IMG/VR virus record: IMGVR_UViG_3300050821_010639
Location: 88,047 to 152,046 of that record
Length of the DNA: 64,000 nt
From: a virus
Strand: one strand, 5' to 3'
Part shown: positions 13,784-20,998 of the stretch, in pieces
How positions within the stretch are numbered: position 1 is the first letter of the stretch
Layout: the number at the start of each line of letters is the position of its first letter
Notes under the pieces: model-generated
What the model was told of the DNA's origin: nothing
Databases searched by the model: none
The model's input: only the letters and a program-made list of their open reading frames with translations
Made by a program: the position numbers and the translations under genes

Positions 13784-15799
13784 TTACCGCTCCTCGCTGT
13801 CCGCTGCCCTGGCCGGGGGCGGGGTGACCCGCCACAGCCTGCGGTTGCCGCCCCCCACCTGACTGGTACGGCCGAACGGGACCATGCCGTCGAGCGCGGT
13901 GTAGATCCAGCCGCGCGAGCGGTTGACCGTGGCCTTGAACTCCTTGCGGGACATGATCTCGTGCGCGCCGACCACCTCGGTGCCCTCGGCGTACATCTTC
14001 AGCAGCAGGCTCCACAGCGCCTCCTCCGCCCGCACCGCCTGGTGGTCCTGCGGGTGGGCGGCCGGGACCGGCTGGCCCCAGGGGCCGGCCACCACCGTGG
14101 AGTCCTTGCGGGGGCGGCCGGGGCCGCGCCGCTGCTCGGCCCCGGGAACCTGGCCGCCGTAGCCGGACACCTCGCTGGCCGGGCGGCCGGGCTCGGCCTC
14201 GAACGCCTCGCCGGTCACGTCGTCCCACGGCCGGGAGGCGGCCGGCCAGTCCGCCATGTACGCGGCGACGGCCTGGCCGGCCGCCGGGGACCGGCCCCAG
14301 TCGAGGAACCGGACCGGCATGGCCGCCTCGCGCTCGGACATCCCCTCGAAGTCGGCCACCGCCGTGCCCTTCTGGCTGTCGCGCCACAGGGTGGGGCGGA
14401 CCCCGGCCTTCATCTGCCGGTCCGACAGCGCCGTCTTGACGTCGTTGGCGTCGTCCAGCCCGAAGGTGATCGGGTGGAAGTTACCGCGGACCTCGGTCGG
14501 GAAGGACTTGTAGCCGCCGCTCTGGTTGGAGACGTTCCAGCTCATGCCGGAGGACCGGCCCGCCCGGACGTTGGTGAACCAGGTCTTCATGTCGAACGGC
14601 TGGCGGGTGCTGCCCCTGGACGCCTCGGCGAGGGCGTCAAGGATCTCGCCCAGCTCCTCCAGCGCGATGTCCAGGTAAGTCAGGCCGCAGCCCAGCGTCC
14701 ACTCGGTCATGTGGTTCTTGCTCAGGTAGTCCAGCCGGGCCACCCGCACCCGCTCCAGCGCGGTGAACAGCCTCAGCGCGCTGGCCGGGTCGATGGCAGC
14801 CGCGTGCAGGCCCGCCCGGACCGGGCCGAGGAACTGCCACAGCTTGGTGACGTCCACCGCGACCATCGCGTAGCCCTCGCGGGTGACGCCCTCGGCCAGC
14901 CGGTTCCACAGCCAGCTCATGGTCTTGCCGCTGCCGGTCATGCCGGCCGCCCGGGTGTGGGAGACGGGCAGCATGCTCAGCAGCCACGGCTCGCCGTCCT
15001 GGCGCACGGCCAGGCGGAACGGGACGGACATGTCCGCGCCGGGCGCGCTCGGGCCGGTCCACGGCCACGGCTGCGCGAGCACGGCCGGGTCCGAGACGGT
15101 GTAGTCGGCGAAGCCGCCGTGCCCGGCGTTCTGGGTCAGGCCCAGCGCGCCGGGCGGGAAGCCCATCGCCCCCTCCAGGTTGGCGGCGCGGGCGGCGGCG
15201 TCGGCCGGGGTGACCTCGCCGCCGTCCAGCGCCACCGTGCCTGACAGGACCCGGCCCCGCCGCCCGCGCGGCTTCGGCGCGGCCGGGACGCCGCGCGGGC
15301 GGCGGGCGGCCGGCAGGACGCGCGCGGTACCCAGGCCGGCCTTCTCCGTGGCCGCGCCGAAGCCCACCGACATGTCGTGGTGCGCGGCGTGGTGCAGCCA
15401 GGCGTCCCAGCCGATCGAGCCGGCGATGCCGCCGAACGCCCACACCAGGACCAGCGGCACCCAGTACCCGGCCAGCAGGAACGCGCCGGCCATCGCGGCG
15501 CCCGCGCCGATGGTGACCGGGCCGATGGACCGGCCGGCCACCGACATCCGGTGACGGCGCAGGTGCCAGTCGAACGCCGCCGTGCCGATGCCGCTCAGCA
15601 GCACCAGCGCGGCGGTCAGCCCGATCCACTCGCCGTGGTCGATGACCTTGCCGAGCGCGATGTAGAGCGCGTTGCCCATGATGGTGACCGCGAGGAAGAT
15701 GGCCCACGGCACGCCCATGCGGACCAGCACGCTCAGCGTCTCGCTGCGGGCGTGCCTGGCCTGCTGCTTCATGGTCGGCGTGGTGTCGTTCGACGGCAT
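13784..15799 (-). CDS. FtsK/SpoIIIE-type DNA translocase (TraB-like)
   Basis: 671 residues: N-terminal hydrophobic segments at about 28-50, 58-75 and 95-125, a Walker A motif GMTGSGKT at 286-293, a Walker B-like VAVDVTK about 30 residues later, and a C-terminal winged-helix domain at about 590-660 (ALWSLLLKMYAEG, RSRGWIYTALDG). This architecture matches the membrane-anchored translocases that move double-stranded DNA in mycelial conjugation of actinomycete plasmids. Start has Shine-Dalgarno GGAGGTGG. It sits in an operon with DUF2637 and HTH genes as on such plasmids. Its role in a phage is unknown. Confidence 0.8.
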   Translation of the reverse strand: MPSNDTTPTMKQQARHARSETLSVLVRMGVPWAIFLAVTIMGNALYIALGKVIDHGEWIGLTAALVLLSGIGTAAFDWHLRRHRMSVAGRSIGPVTIGAGAAMAGAFLLAGYWVPLVLVWAFGGIAGSIGWDAWLHHAAHHDMSVGFGAATEKAGLGTARVLPAARRPRGVPAAPKPRGRRGRVLSGTVALDGGEVTPADAAARAANLEGAMGFPPGALGLTQNAGHGGFADYTVSDPAVLAQPWPWTGPSAPGADMSVPFRLAVRQDGEPWLLSMLPVSHTRAAGMTGSGKTMSWLWNRLAEGVTREGYAMVAVDVTKLWQFLGPVRAGLHAAAIDPASALRLFTALERVRVARLDYLSKNHMTEWTLGCGLTYLDIALEELGEILDALAEASRGSTRQPFDMKTWFTNVRAGRSSGMSWNVSNQSGGYKSFPTEVRGNFHPITFGLDDANDVKTALSDRQMKAGVRPTLWRDSQKGTAVADFEGMSEREAAMPVRFLDWGRSPAAGQAVAAYMADWPAASRPWDDVTGEAFEAEPGRPASEVSGYGGQVPGAEQRRGPGRPRKDSTVVAGPWGQPVPAAHPQDHQAVRAEEALWSLLLKMYAEGTEVVGAHEIMSRKEFKATVNRSRGWIYTALDGMVPFGRTSQVGGGNRRLWRVTPPPARAADSEER

Positions 15800-15800
15800 G

Positions 15801-16742
15801 TCAGGCCACCTCCTCCAGGTTCCCGTCCGCCAGCGCCTTCAGCAGCTGGTCGGCCTTGTGCTTGCTGACCTGGTAGGTACGCCAGATCTCGTTGCGGCTC
15901 ATGGACGCAAGGACGCGCCGCAGCTCGTCCCTGCCCTCCGGCAGCGGCAGCCGGTCGTCGCCCACCGCCTTGACCCCGCGCGGCTTGGCAGCCGGGCGCT
16001 GGGACAGGCCCATGGACGGGCCGACCACCGGGATGGCGAACCGGGGCAGCTGCGCTGGCTCAGGAGCAGCCGCGGGGCTCACCAGGCCCCACGGCGCTCC
16101 CTCCGGGCGCGGGCTGAGGGTCAGCGCCCGGGACAGGTCACGGCATGCCGTGACCTCTGGCTCCGGCCCGGGTGCGGCGGGCTCAGGTGCCTGCGGGAGA
16201 AGCTCGGCGGCGATGCGCGCCATCGCCAGCGGGGCAGCGGCCAGGACAGAGGCGACCGACGGCTTAGCGTCGCCCTGGACACGGCGGCGGTACCGCAGCC
16301 ACATCTCGAACAGGAAGGTCGAGCAGGCGAACGCCTGCGCCGGGACCGTGGACCACAGCGCCGCGCCCAGGTTGTGCCCCTGCACCGCGGCCACGATGAC
16401 CTGGTGGCCCTGCATGACCGCGGGGTGGGCGGCCCAGCCGCTCGCCCAGTTGGCGAGCAGCGACTCGACCAGGCCCGGCAGGAAGCCGACCAGGCCCCAC
16501 CACCGGCCCTTGCCCTTGACCTCCATCAGGATGACCGACCCGATGGCGATCTGGCCGTCCACGGTCAGCGGCATCAGGTGCGCGGTCTTCCAGCTCTGGT
16601 TCTCGGTGATGGTCAGCGCGCTGATGTGGGTGTAGGAAATGAAGCCGGTGGAGGCAGCCACGACGGCCAGCGACAGGCCGACGACCAGCGCGGAGGCCCG
16701 CTCGCGCGCCGCCTTAATCACACCGCCGAGGAACTCGAACAT
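15801..16742 (-). CDS. DUF2637 membrane protein
   Basis: ATG 16742 overlaps the TGA of the HTH gene. The first ~150 residues contain several hydrophobic segments, including ALVVGLSLAVVAASTGFIS and the DUF2637-like LMPLTVDGQIAIGSVIL. The C-terminal half is Pro/Ala-rich and ends in a helix-turn-helix-like segment (NEIWRTYQVSKHKADQLLKA). DUF2637 proteins accompany TraB/FtsK-type genes on actinomycete plasmids and integrative elements. Confidence 0.7.
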   Translation of the reverse strand: MFEFLGGVIKAARERASALVVGLSLAVVAASTGFISYTHISALTITENQSWKTAHLMPLTVDGQIAIGSVILMEVKGKGRWWGLVGFLPGLVESLLANWASGWAAHPAVMQGHQVIVAAVQGHNLGAALWSTVPAQAFACSTFLFEMWLRYRRRVQGDAKPSVASVLAAAPLAMARIAAELLPQAPEPAAPGPEPEVTACRDLSRALTLSPRPEGAPWGLVSPAAAPEPAQLPRFAIPVVGPSMGLSQRPAAKPRGVKAVGDDRLPLPEGRDELRRVLASMSRNEIWRTYQVSKHKADQLLKALADGNLEEVA

Positions 16743-17023
16743 CACGCCACCGCCATTTCGCCAGTCAGGCCGCGCTCGGCGAACCACTGGCGGCCGATGA
16801 CGGCGACGTCCGCGGCCTTGCCGGGCCGGGTGCCGTTGAGCACGTCGTCCAGCCACGACTGGTAGGTCTGCCACAGCCCCGGGGTCATCACGGCGGGCAG
16901 GAAGCCCAGCCGGTACCAGTTCTTCAGCGTGTCCTCGGACACGTTCAGCACCTGCGACGCGCGGTCAAAGCGGACAAGCCGGTCCTTCCGGCTGACCCGC
17001 GTCGCCTGCCCGTTCGTGTCCAC
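16742..17023 (-). CDS. Helix-turn-helix protein (MerR/excisionase-like)
   Basis: The segment FDRASQVLNVSEDTLKNWYRLG is a clear helix-turn-helix, followed by WLDDVLNGTRPGKAADVAVIG. 93 residues, GTG start. First gene of the leftward operon and divergent from the GntR regulator, so it may be a transfer or excision regulator. Confidence 0.65.
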   Translation of the reverse strand: MDTNGQATRVSRKDRLVRFDRASQVLNVSEDTLKNWYRLGFLPAVMTPGLWQTYQSWLDDVLNGTRPGKAADVAVIGRQWFAERGLTGEMAVA

Positions 17024-17070
17024 TCCCCTGTACTCCTTCAGCCTCTGCCGGAATCACCGCGATTCCGCTC

Positions 17071-17099
17071 ACTGTACGGTGAACGGTACAGGTTCGCAA
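17071..17099 (-). promoter_or_regulatory. Operator and promoter of the transfer-like operon
   Basis: Leftward -35 TTGCGA (17099-17094), 17-nt spacer, -10 TACAGT (17076-17071). The spacer and -10 are covered by the palindrome CTGTAC-N8-GTACAG (17072-17091), unlike the CTTGAC operators. A second inverted repeat, GGAATC-N5-GATTCC, lies at 17050-17066. The divergent GntR gene makes it the likely binding protein. Confidence 0.6.
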
Positions 17100-17175
17100 G
17101 ATGTTCCCCTGACCCCGGATTTCGCCGAAGTAAAATCGGGGCGTACGTGAACTATCCGAATAACAGGAGGCTGCG

Positions 17176-17913
17176 GTGCCCCAGGTCCAGCGAAGTGAGC
17201 CGATGTGGCGGCAGGTCGCCAGCCACTACAAGGGAATGATCTTGCGCGGTGAGCTGCGCGAGGGCGACCAGCTCCCGTCGGTCCGCCAGATCCGCGACGA
17301 ATGGGGCGTGTCCCAGGGGGTCGCCCAGCGGGCGGTAGAGCACCTGCACCTGGCCGAGCGCCTGGTGGCCACCGGGCCGTCCGGCACCGTGGTGGCCGCC
17401 CCCCGGGCCGCGTTCGGACCGCAGCAGCGCATGCGGCTGACCGCCGCGCCGGCCTCGGAGGTGGTCACCGTCACCTCGGCGGGCCTGGTGCCGGCGCCGG
17501 CCTACGTGGTACCGCTGCTGGGCCTGGCCGAGGGAGACCCGGTGATCCGGCGCGAGGAGGTCACCCGGCGGGCCGACGGCAGCCCGCACAGGCTGAGCGT
17601 CACCTGGTGCGCCCCGCAGTACAGCCTGCCCGTGCCGGAGCTGACGGCGGAAGAGCCGCTGCCTGACCCGCGGGGAGCCGGCCCGCTCATCGCGCAGCGG
17701 CTGGAGGTCGAGGCCGGCAACCTGCACGGGGGCGTCGCGTTCGAGGCCCGGCTGGCGAAAGACGACGGGCGCGAGCTGCCGGCGCTGGGCCTGGCGGCCG
17801 GCGCGTTCGTGCTGGCCGGGGTGAGCGGCTGGCGGTACGGGGACGACACGCTGGAGTACACCGAGTTCGTCCTGCCGGCCGGGCAGGTGGTGGAGGCCGA
17901 CATCGAGCCGTAG
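17176..17913 (+). CDS. GntR-family regulator with UTRA domain (KorSA-like)
   Basis: GTG 17176 with AGGAGG 5 nt upstream. Residues ~8-75 form the GntR winged helix (ILRGELREGDQLPSVRQIR, then WGVSQGVAQRAVEHL). Residues ~95-240 look like a UTRA ligand-binding domain. KorSA-type members control transfer genes on actinomycete plasmids, consistent with its divergent position next to the HTH-DUF2637-FtsK operon. A strong terminator follows. Confidence 0.8.
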   Translation: MPQVQRSEPMWRQVASHYKGMILRGELREGDQLPSVRQIRDEWGVSQGVAQRAVEHLHLAERLVATGPSGTVVAAPRAAFGPQQRMRLTAAPASEVVTVTSAGLVPAPAYVVPLLGLAEGDPVIRREEVTRRADGSPHRLSVTWCAPQYSLPVPELTAEEPLPDPRGAGPLIAQRLEVEAGNLHGGVAFEARLAKDDGRELPALGLAAGAFVLAGVSGWRYGDDTLEYTEFVLPAGQVVEADIEP

Positions 17914-17978
17914 CGTGTAGCCTGCGTGACAAGGAGCTATTGCCACTCGCTTCAGTTGTGCAAGACCTGGAGCAGCGG

Positions 17979-18019
17979 AGAGCCCCGCCCCTCGCGAGGG
18001 GCGGGGCTCTTTTATTTTT
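17979..18019 (+). terminator. Very strong intrinsic terminator after the GntR gene
   Basis: Perfect 15-bp arms (AGAGCCCCGCCCCTC / GAGGGGCGGGGCTCT) with a 2-nt loop, followed by TTTATTTTT. Confidence 0.95.
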
Positions 18020-18064
18020 CCCGGGCCGGGGGTACAACCGTAGCGGGACACGTCACCCTCCAGG

Positions 18065-18097
18065 GGCCCCGCGTCAAGGCAGAGGCGCGGGGCCTTT
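18065..18097 (+). terminator. Second rightward terminator-like hairpin
   Basis: GGCCCCGCG / CGCGGGGCC arms with a 12-nt loop, followed by TTTG. It lies only 28 nt before the next start codon, so that gene would need its own very short promoter. Confidence 0.65.
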
Positions 18098-18109
18098 GTC
18101 CTGCCCCCG

Positions 18110-18124
18110 GCCGATGTACCGGGC
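18110..18124 (+). promoter_or_regulatory. CCGAT start element (variant, + strand)
   Basis: CCGAT occupies positions -14 to -10 before ATG 18125, the same place as the CCGATT elements elsewhere. The terminator at 18065-18097 leaves no other room for a promoter. Confidence 0.35.
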
Positions 18125-18487
18125 ATGAAGACGAACGCGGAACTCATCGCCGGACTGCAAGCGCTGGACGGGGACCTGCCGGCGCGGGTGCTGGCGGCCG
18201 GGCCGGACGGGAGCGTCAGCTCGTACGACATCACGGGCGTCGCCGCCGGGCCGGCCGACTTCGGGCAGCAGGCCAGCATCAGCATCGGCTTAGGTCAGAC
18301 ACCGCCGAACCGCCCGAAGTCCGGTACCGCCGGCGCGTCCAGCCGGGTGAACAGGTGCGCCACCTCGGCGATGCTGCGGTGCCGGGACGGCGGCGCCACC
18401 ACCTGCACCCCGAAGTCACCCGGGTACAGCAGCCAGTGCAGGTCACGCAGCGCGTACCAGTCCGGCAGTTTCCCGGGGTCCCGGTAG
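18125..18487 (+). CDS. Small hypothetical protein, C-terminus uncertain
   Basis: The first ~57 residues (MKTNAELIAGLQALDGDLPA onward to about 18295) look coding. Beyond that the frame reads antisense to the convergent gene and has Ser/Arg-rich non-coding character. A one-base change near GGCTTAG (18286-18292) would end it at TAG. The real product may be ~57 residues. Confidence 0.45.
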   Translation: MKTNAELIAGLQALDGDLPARVLAAGPDGSVSSYDITGVAAGPADFGQQASISIGLGQTPPNRPKSGTAGASSRVNRCATSAMLRCRDGGATTCTPKSPGYSSQCRSRSAYQSGSFPGSR

Positions 18488-18840
18488 TACGACAGCGAGA
18501 CGTGCGCCCACAGGCCGCCGCCGTCTTCCCGGTGCAGGGAGTGGATCATCTTCAGGTTCAGGCTGCCGTGCCCCCAGCCGCCCAGGCCGGCGGTGCCCTC
18601 GAACGCCCGGCGCCAGCCCGCGGCCTTCAGCCGGCGCTCCTGCCCCGGCGCGTCCGCCCGGAGGCGGGCCTGCAAGTCCCCGTCCGCCACCGACCGCTCG
18701 TAGTAATCCCGGGCCGCGCGCTCCTCGTCAGGGCCCAGCCCTGTGAGCGCGGCCATGCCGGCGTTCTCCTGCTCCAGGTGCGCGCGCAGCGCGGCGCTGT
18801 TGTCCCTGACCCCGGCCTTGCGGCCTGATGAGCGTCCCAT
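18295..18840 (-). CDS. Hypothetical protein resembling DUF7694, 181 aa
   Basis: C-terminal pattern HVSLSYYRDPGKLPDWYALR, then LHWLLYPGDFGVQVV and IAEVAHLFTRLD, resembles a domain widespread in actinophage hypothetical proteins. The N-terminal ~80 residues are helical. It lies behind the operator-promoter at 19093-19122 with a leader of about 240 nt that folds into a strong hairpin. Confidence 0.55.
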   Translation of the reverse strand: MGRSSGRKAGVRDNSAALRAHLEQENAGMAALTGLGPDEERAARDYYERSVADGDLQARLRADAPGQERRLKAAGWRRAFEGTAGLGGWGHGSLNLKMIHSLHREDGGGLWAHVSLSYYRDPGKLPDWYALRDLHWLLYPGDFGVQVVAPPSRHRSIAEVAHLFTRLDAPAVPDFGRFGGV

Positions 18841-18889
18841 GGTCTTTTAATACGCCCGGCGGCCCGGCTCTCTCGCGCTGGATTGTCAT

Positions 18890-18958
18890 GCCGGGGCATG
18901 GCTCGCCCCCTACCCCACGATTCGAACAAAATCGAGAGGTGGCGGCCCGTGCCCCGGC
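18890..18958 (-). other. Structured leader hairpin
   Basis: GCCGGGGCA (18890-18898) pairs perfectly with TGCCCCGGC (18950-18958). An inner 5-bp stem, CGATT/AATCG, spans 18918-18934. It is in the predicted 5' leader of the leftward gene starting at 18840. The outer stem looks like a tRNA acceptor, but no cloverleaf fits. Confidence 0.5.
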
Positions 18959-19092
18959 TATGCGTCGCCGTCCGCATGGGGAGAGATGCCCCAAGTCTTC
19001 TCCACCAGCCAGGTGCCTTGCAGGTAAGCGGCTCACCCACTCGCAAGGGGCAGCGGTGCGCCTGCGGCATATCCTGACTAGCCTCGTGCCAG

Positions 19093-19122
19093 AGCTTAGT
19101 CATCTGCTAAACTCCGGTCAAG
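19093..19122 (-). promoter_or_regulatory. Degenerate operator-promoter, 19107-19122
   Basis: CTAAACTCCGGTCAAG on the + strand. Read leftward: -35 TTGACC, 17-nt spacer, -10 TAAGCT (19098-19093), the same geometry as the other members. Only one arm is intact. It overlaps the region upstream of the rightward zinc-finger gene, so it could also influence that gene. Confidence 0.6.
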
Positions 19123-19150
19123 ACAACAGATAGGCACGGAGGTGCACCAG

Positions 19151-19378
19151 ATGGCCGAGCTTGACCCGGCACTGACCGTTGCCTGCCCGCTTTGCAAGGC
19201 GGAGCGCGGCCAGCCTTGCCTCTCCCGCAACGCGGTGAGCGTTCACCAGGCCCGGCGCAGCGCCCTCCAGGGCCTGACCTCCCGGGCCAACGCGATTCTC
19301 CGCAAGGCCGACGGCCCGTCTAAGACCCCGGCCGCGAAGCGCAAGCGCGGGAAGCGCCGCACTAACCGCCGATCGTAA
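19151..19378 (+). CDS. Phage-type zinc-finger protein, 75 aa
   Basis: ATG 19151 with CGGAGG 8 nt upstream. CPLCKAERGQPC followed by VHQARRSAL fits the small zinc finger (CPxC...GxPC...HxxR) frequent in actinomycetes and their phages. The C-terminus is strongly basic (AAKRKRGKRRTNRRS), so nucleic-acid binding is likely. Its end overlaps the convergent gene by 17 nt. Confidence 0.7.
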   Translation: MAELDPALTVACPLCKAERGQPCLSRNAVSVHQARRSALQGLTSRANAILRKADGPSKTPAAKRKRGKRRTNRRS

Positions 19379-20018
19379 TTTCAGTGCGAAAAACCCATGC
19401 GACTCCCGGCTCTTTCACGCCGTAGCCGGCAGGGTGCGACCGCCGGTTAACCATGACCGGCTGCTCGCCGGCGTAGGCGCCGCGCAGCGCGTGGTGCGGC
19501 TCCGGCGTGAGCGGCCCGGTCGCCCAGCACCACTCGTGCCAGGCGAAGCAGGCCTCGGACTCAGCGAACGTGGCCTGCCCCCCGATGACGCCCGGCCGCG
19601 GCACGTGCGGGTAGCCGGCGTCCATCGGCCGGTACCAGGTCTGCCCCGGTTCCTCGCCACTGACCGGGCCGAGGTGAACGTGCTCGCGGTCGAACGCGGT
19701 GGCGTCCCCGCCCACCCCGAACGCGGCCCGGCCCGCCTCCAGCGCGTGCCCGCCCAGCCCGGTGAGCAGCAGCGCGAGGTTAAGGGTGCCCCCGACCGTC
19801 ACCCCGTTGCCCTCGTCGTAGACGGTGCCGCCCTCCGGCTCGCGAAACAGCAAGCGCATCAGGCTGCCGTGCAGCACGGTCCGCGGAGCCAGGGCGAGCC
19901 GCTGCGACCACGGGACCTCGCGGCGCTCGCGCGCGTACCGGACCTGGTCGGGGCTGTACTTCTCGATCGTGCACACAGGGTGCCAGGTGATGCCGTCACG
20001 GGCGAGGGGCGAGGCCAT
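19362..20018 (-). CDS. Hypothetical protein, 218 aa
   Basis: Start set at ATG 20018 (MASPLARDGITWHPV); the frame upstream reads like non-coding sequence. Several W/H/Y-rich segments (WHEWCWATGPLTPEPHHAL). No Shine-Dalgarno; a GACGATTG element sits exactly 7 nt before the ATG. Function not recognised. Confidence 0.6.
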   Translation of the reverse strand: MASPLARDGITWHPVCTIEKYSPDQVRYARERREVPWSQRLALAPRTVLHGSLMRLLFREPEGGTVYDEGNGVTVGGTLNLALLLTGLGGHALEAGRAAFGVGGDATAFDREHVHLGPVSGEEPGQTWYRPMDAGYPHVPRPGVIGGQATFAESEACFAWHEWCWATGPLTPEPHHALRGAYAGEQPVMVNRRSHPAGYGVKEPGVAWVFRTEITIGG

Positions 20019-20033
20019 GCCGGGGCAATCGTC
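20019..20033 (-). promoter_or_regulatory. CGATT start element
   Basis: GACGATTG, 7-nt spacer CCCCGGC, ATG 20018. Located in the divergent gap between this gene and the DivIVA-like gene, i.e. non-coding on both sides. Confidence 0.5.
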
Positions 20034-20148
20034 GCCGCGGCCCTGCTCAGCGCGGCTGCTTGCATTCAGGCAAGTAACTACATCTTCCGGACGCCCGGTG
20101 TTAGTCTCCGGCTTATGCCTGGACGCATCCGGGCAGGGGAGGACAGAC

Positions 20149-20769
20149 ATGGACAGGACCAGCCTGCTCGGCAGCCGTAGGATCTCCGGCGACCAGGCGC
20201 GCCGGGTGAATTTCCCGTCTCAGGTGCTGGGGGGCTACCGGCCAGGCGACGTGGAGGCGTTCCGTACCCGGGTCACGGCGGAGCTGGACACGCTGGGCCG
20301 GGCACTGGAAGACAGCCAGGCGCAGACACTGGAGCTTGAGCGCGAGGTGGTACGGCTCAGCGAGGAACTGGCCCAGGTCCGCTCCCACCGGCCGGCCGCG
20401 GTGAGCGGCGAGCACGCGATCGACATCCTGAGCGTCGCCCAGGGCCACGCGGACCAGCTGGTGGCCGGGGCCAAGCAGGAGGCCGACCGGCTGGTGAGCA
20501 CCGCCGGGCACGAGGCCCGGCAGATGACCGAGCACGCCCGCCAGCAGGCCGCGGGCATCATCCGCCAGGCCACTAACGAGGGCGGCGCCGAGAAGGCGCG
20601 CATCATCGACTCGGCCACCGCCGAGTCCCGCCGCCAGGCCAGCTTCTACGCCGGGCTGGCAAGGGCGATGGGCGATGGGCTCGGCGGCCAGGTGGAGACC
20701 CTGCTCAAGAACCTGTCGGAGTGGGAGAGCCAGGCCCGGCAGGGCGCCCGGGAGCCGGCTCCCGCCTAG
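20149..20769 (+). CDS. DivIVA-like polar coiled-coil protein
   Basis: ATG 20149 with AGGGGAGG 6 nt upstream. Residues ~19-55 match the DivIVA N-terminal module (VNFPSQVLGGYRPGDVEAFR), followed by a coiled coil to ~80 and an Ala/Glu/Gln-rich helical region (~95-175: AQGHADQLVAGAKQEADRLV) like that of Wag31-type proteins. DivIVA marks growing poles in actinomycetes. The gene is isolated and rightward, surrounded by leftward late genes, as expected of an accessory gene. Confidence 0.7.
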   Translation: MDRTSLLGSRRISGDQARRVNFPSQVLGGYRPGDVEAFRTRVTAELDTLGRALEDSQAQTLELEREVVRLSEELAQVRSHRPAAVSGEHAIDILSVAQGHADQLVAGAKQEADRLVSTAGHEARQMTEHARQQAAGIIRQATNEGGAEKARIIDSATAESRRQASFYAGLARAMGDGLGGQVETLLKNLSEWESQARQGAREPAPA

Positions 20770-20995
20770 GCCGGGAGCCGGCTGCTTCCTCGGCCTGGCT
20801 CTCCTGCAGCTCCCGTGCCACCCGCGCGGCCTGCTCCCCCTGCAAGGCGGCCAGCAGCGCCGCCTCGCGCTCCTGGCTTTCCTGCAGCGCCGCCTCGGCG
20901 AGGGCTGACCTGGCCACCTCCTCGGTCAGCCGGGCCTTGAGGATGTTGATGACCCGGATCGGGCTGACCGCGAGTTCTGGCTGCGATGTCGTCAT
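20705..20995 (-). CDS. Coiled-coil protein at the end of the late operon, 96 aa
   Basis: Long charged helix (TEEVARSALAEAALQESQER and on), then a Pro/Gly-rich tail that is antisense to the end of the DivIVA-like gene. Starts MTTSQPELAVSPIRVINILK just after the esterase gene. Probably a tail-associated small protein; evidence is positional. Confidence 0.55.
   Translation of the reverse strand: MTTSQPELAVSPIRVINILKARLTEEVARSALAEAALQESQEREAALLAALQGEQAARVARELQESQAEEAAGSRPRREPAPGRPAGPGSPTPTGS
20750..20784. terminator. Convergent terminator region
   Basis: GGGAGCCGGCTCCC (20750-20763) is a perfect 14-bp palindrome and its half GGGAGCCGGCT recurs at about 20774-20784. It lies where the rightward DivIVA-like gene meets the end of the leftward late operon. 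Confidence 0.5.
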
Positions 20996-20998
20996 CAG

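Noticed and set aside
13604-15244. Long + strand frame opposite the FtsK-like gene
   Set aside because: Antisense shadow; the minus frame has membrane segments and a Walker A motif, the plus frame has no recognisable feature.
18890-18958. tRNA-like sequence with a 9-bp acceptor-like stem and a TTCGAA
   Set aside because: No D- and anticodon arms fit and the TTCGAA is not at T-loop distance from the 3' stem; kept only as a structured leader.
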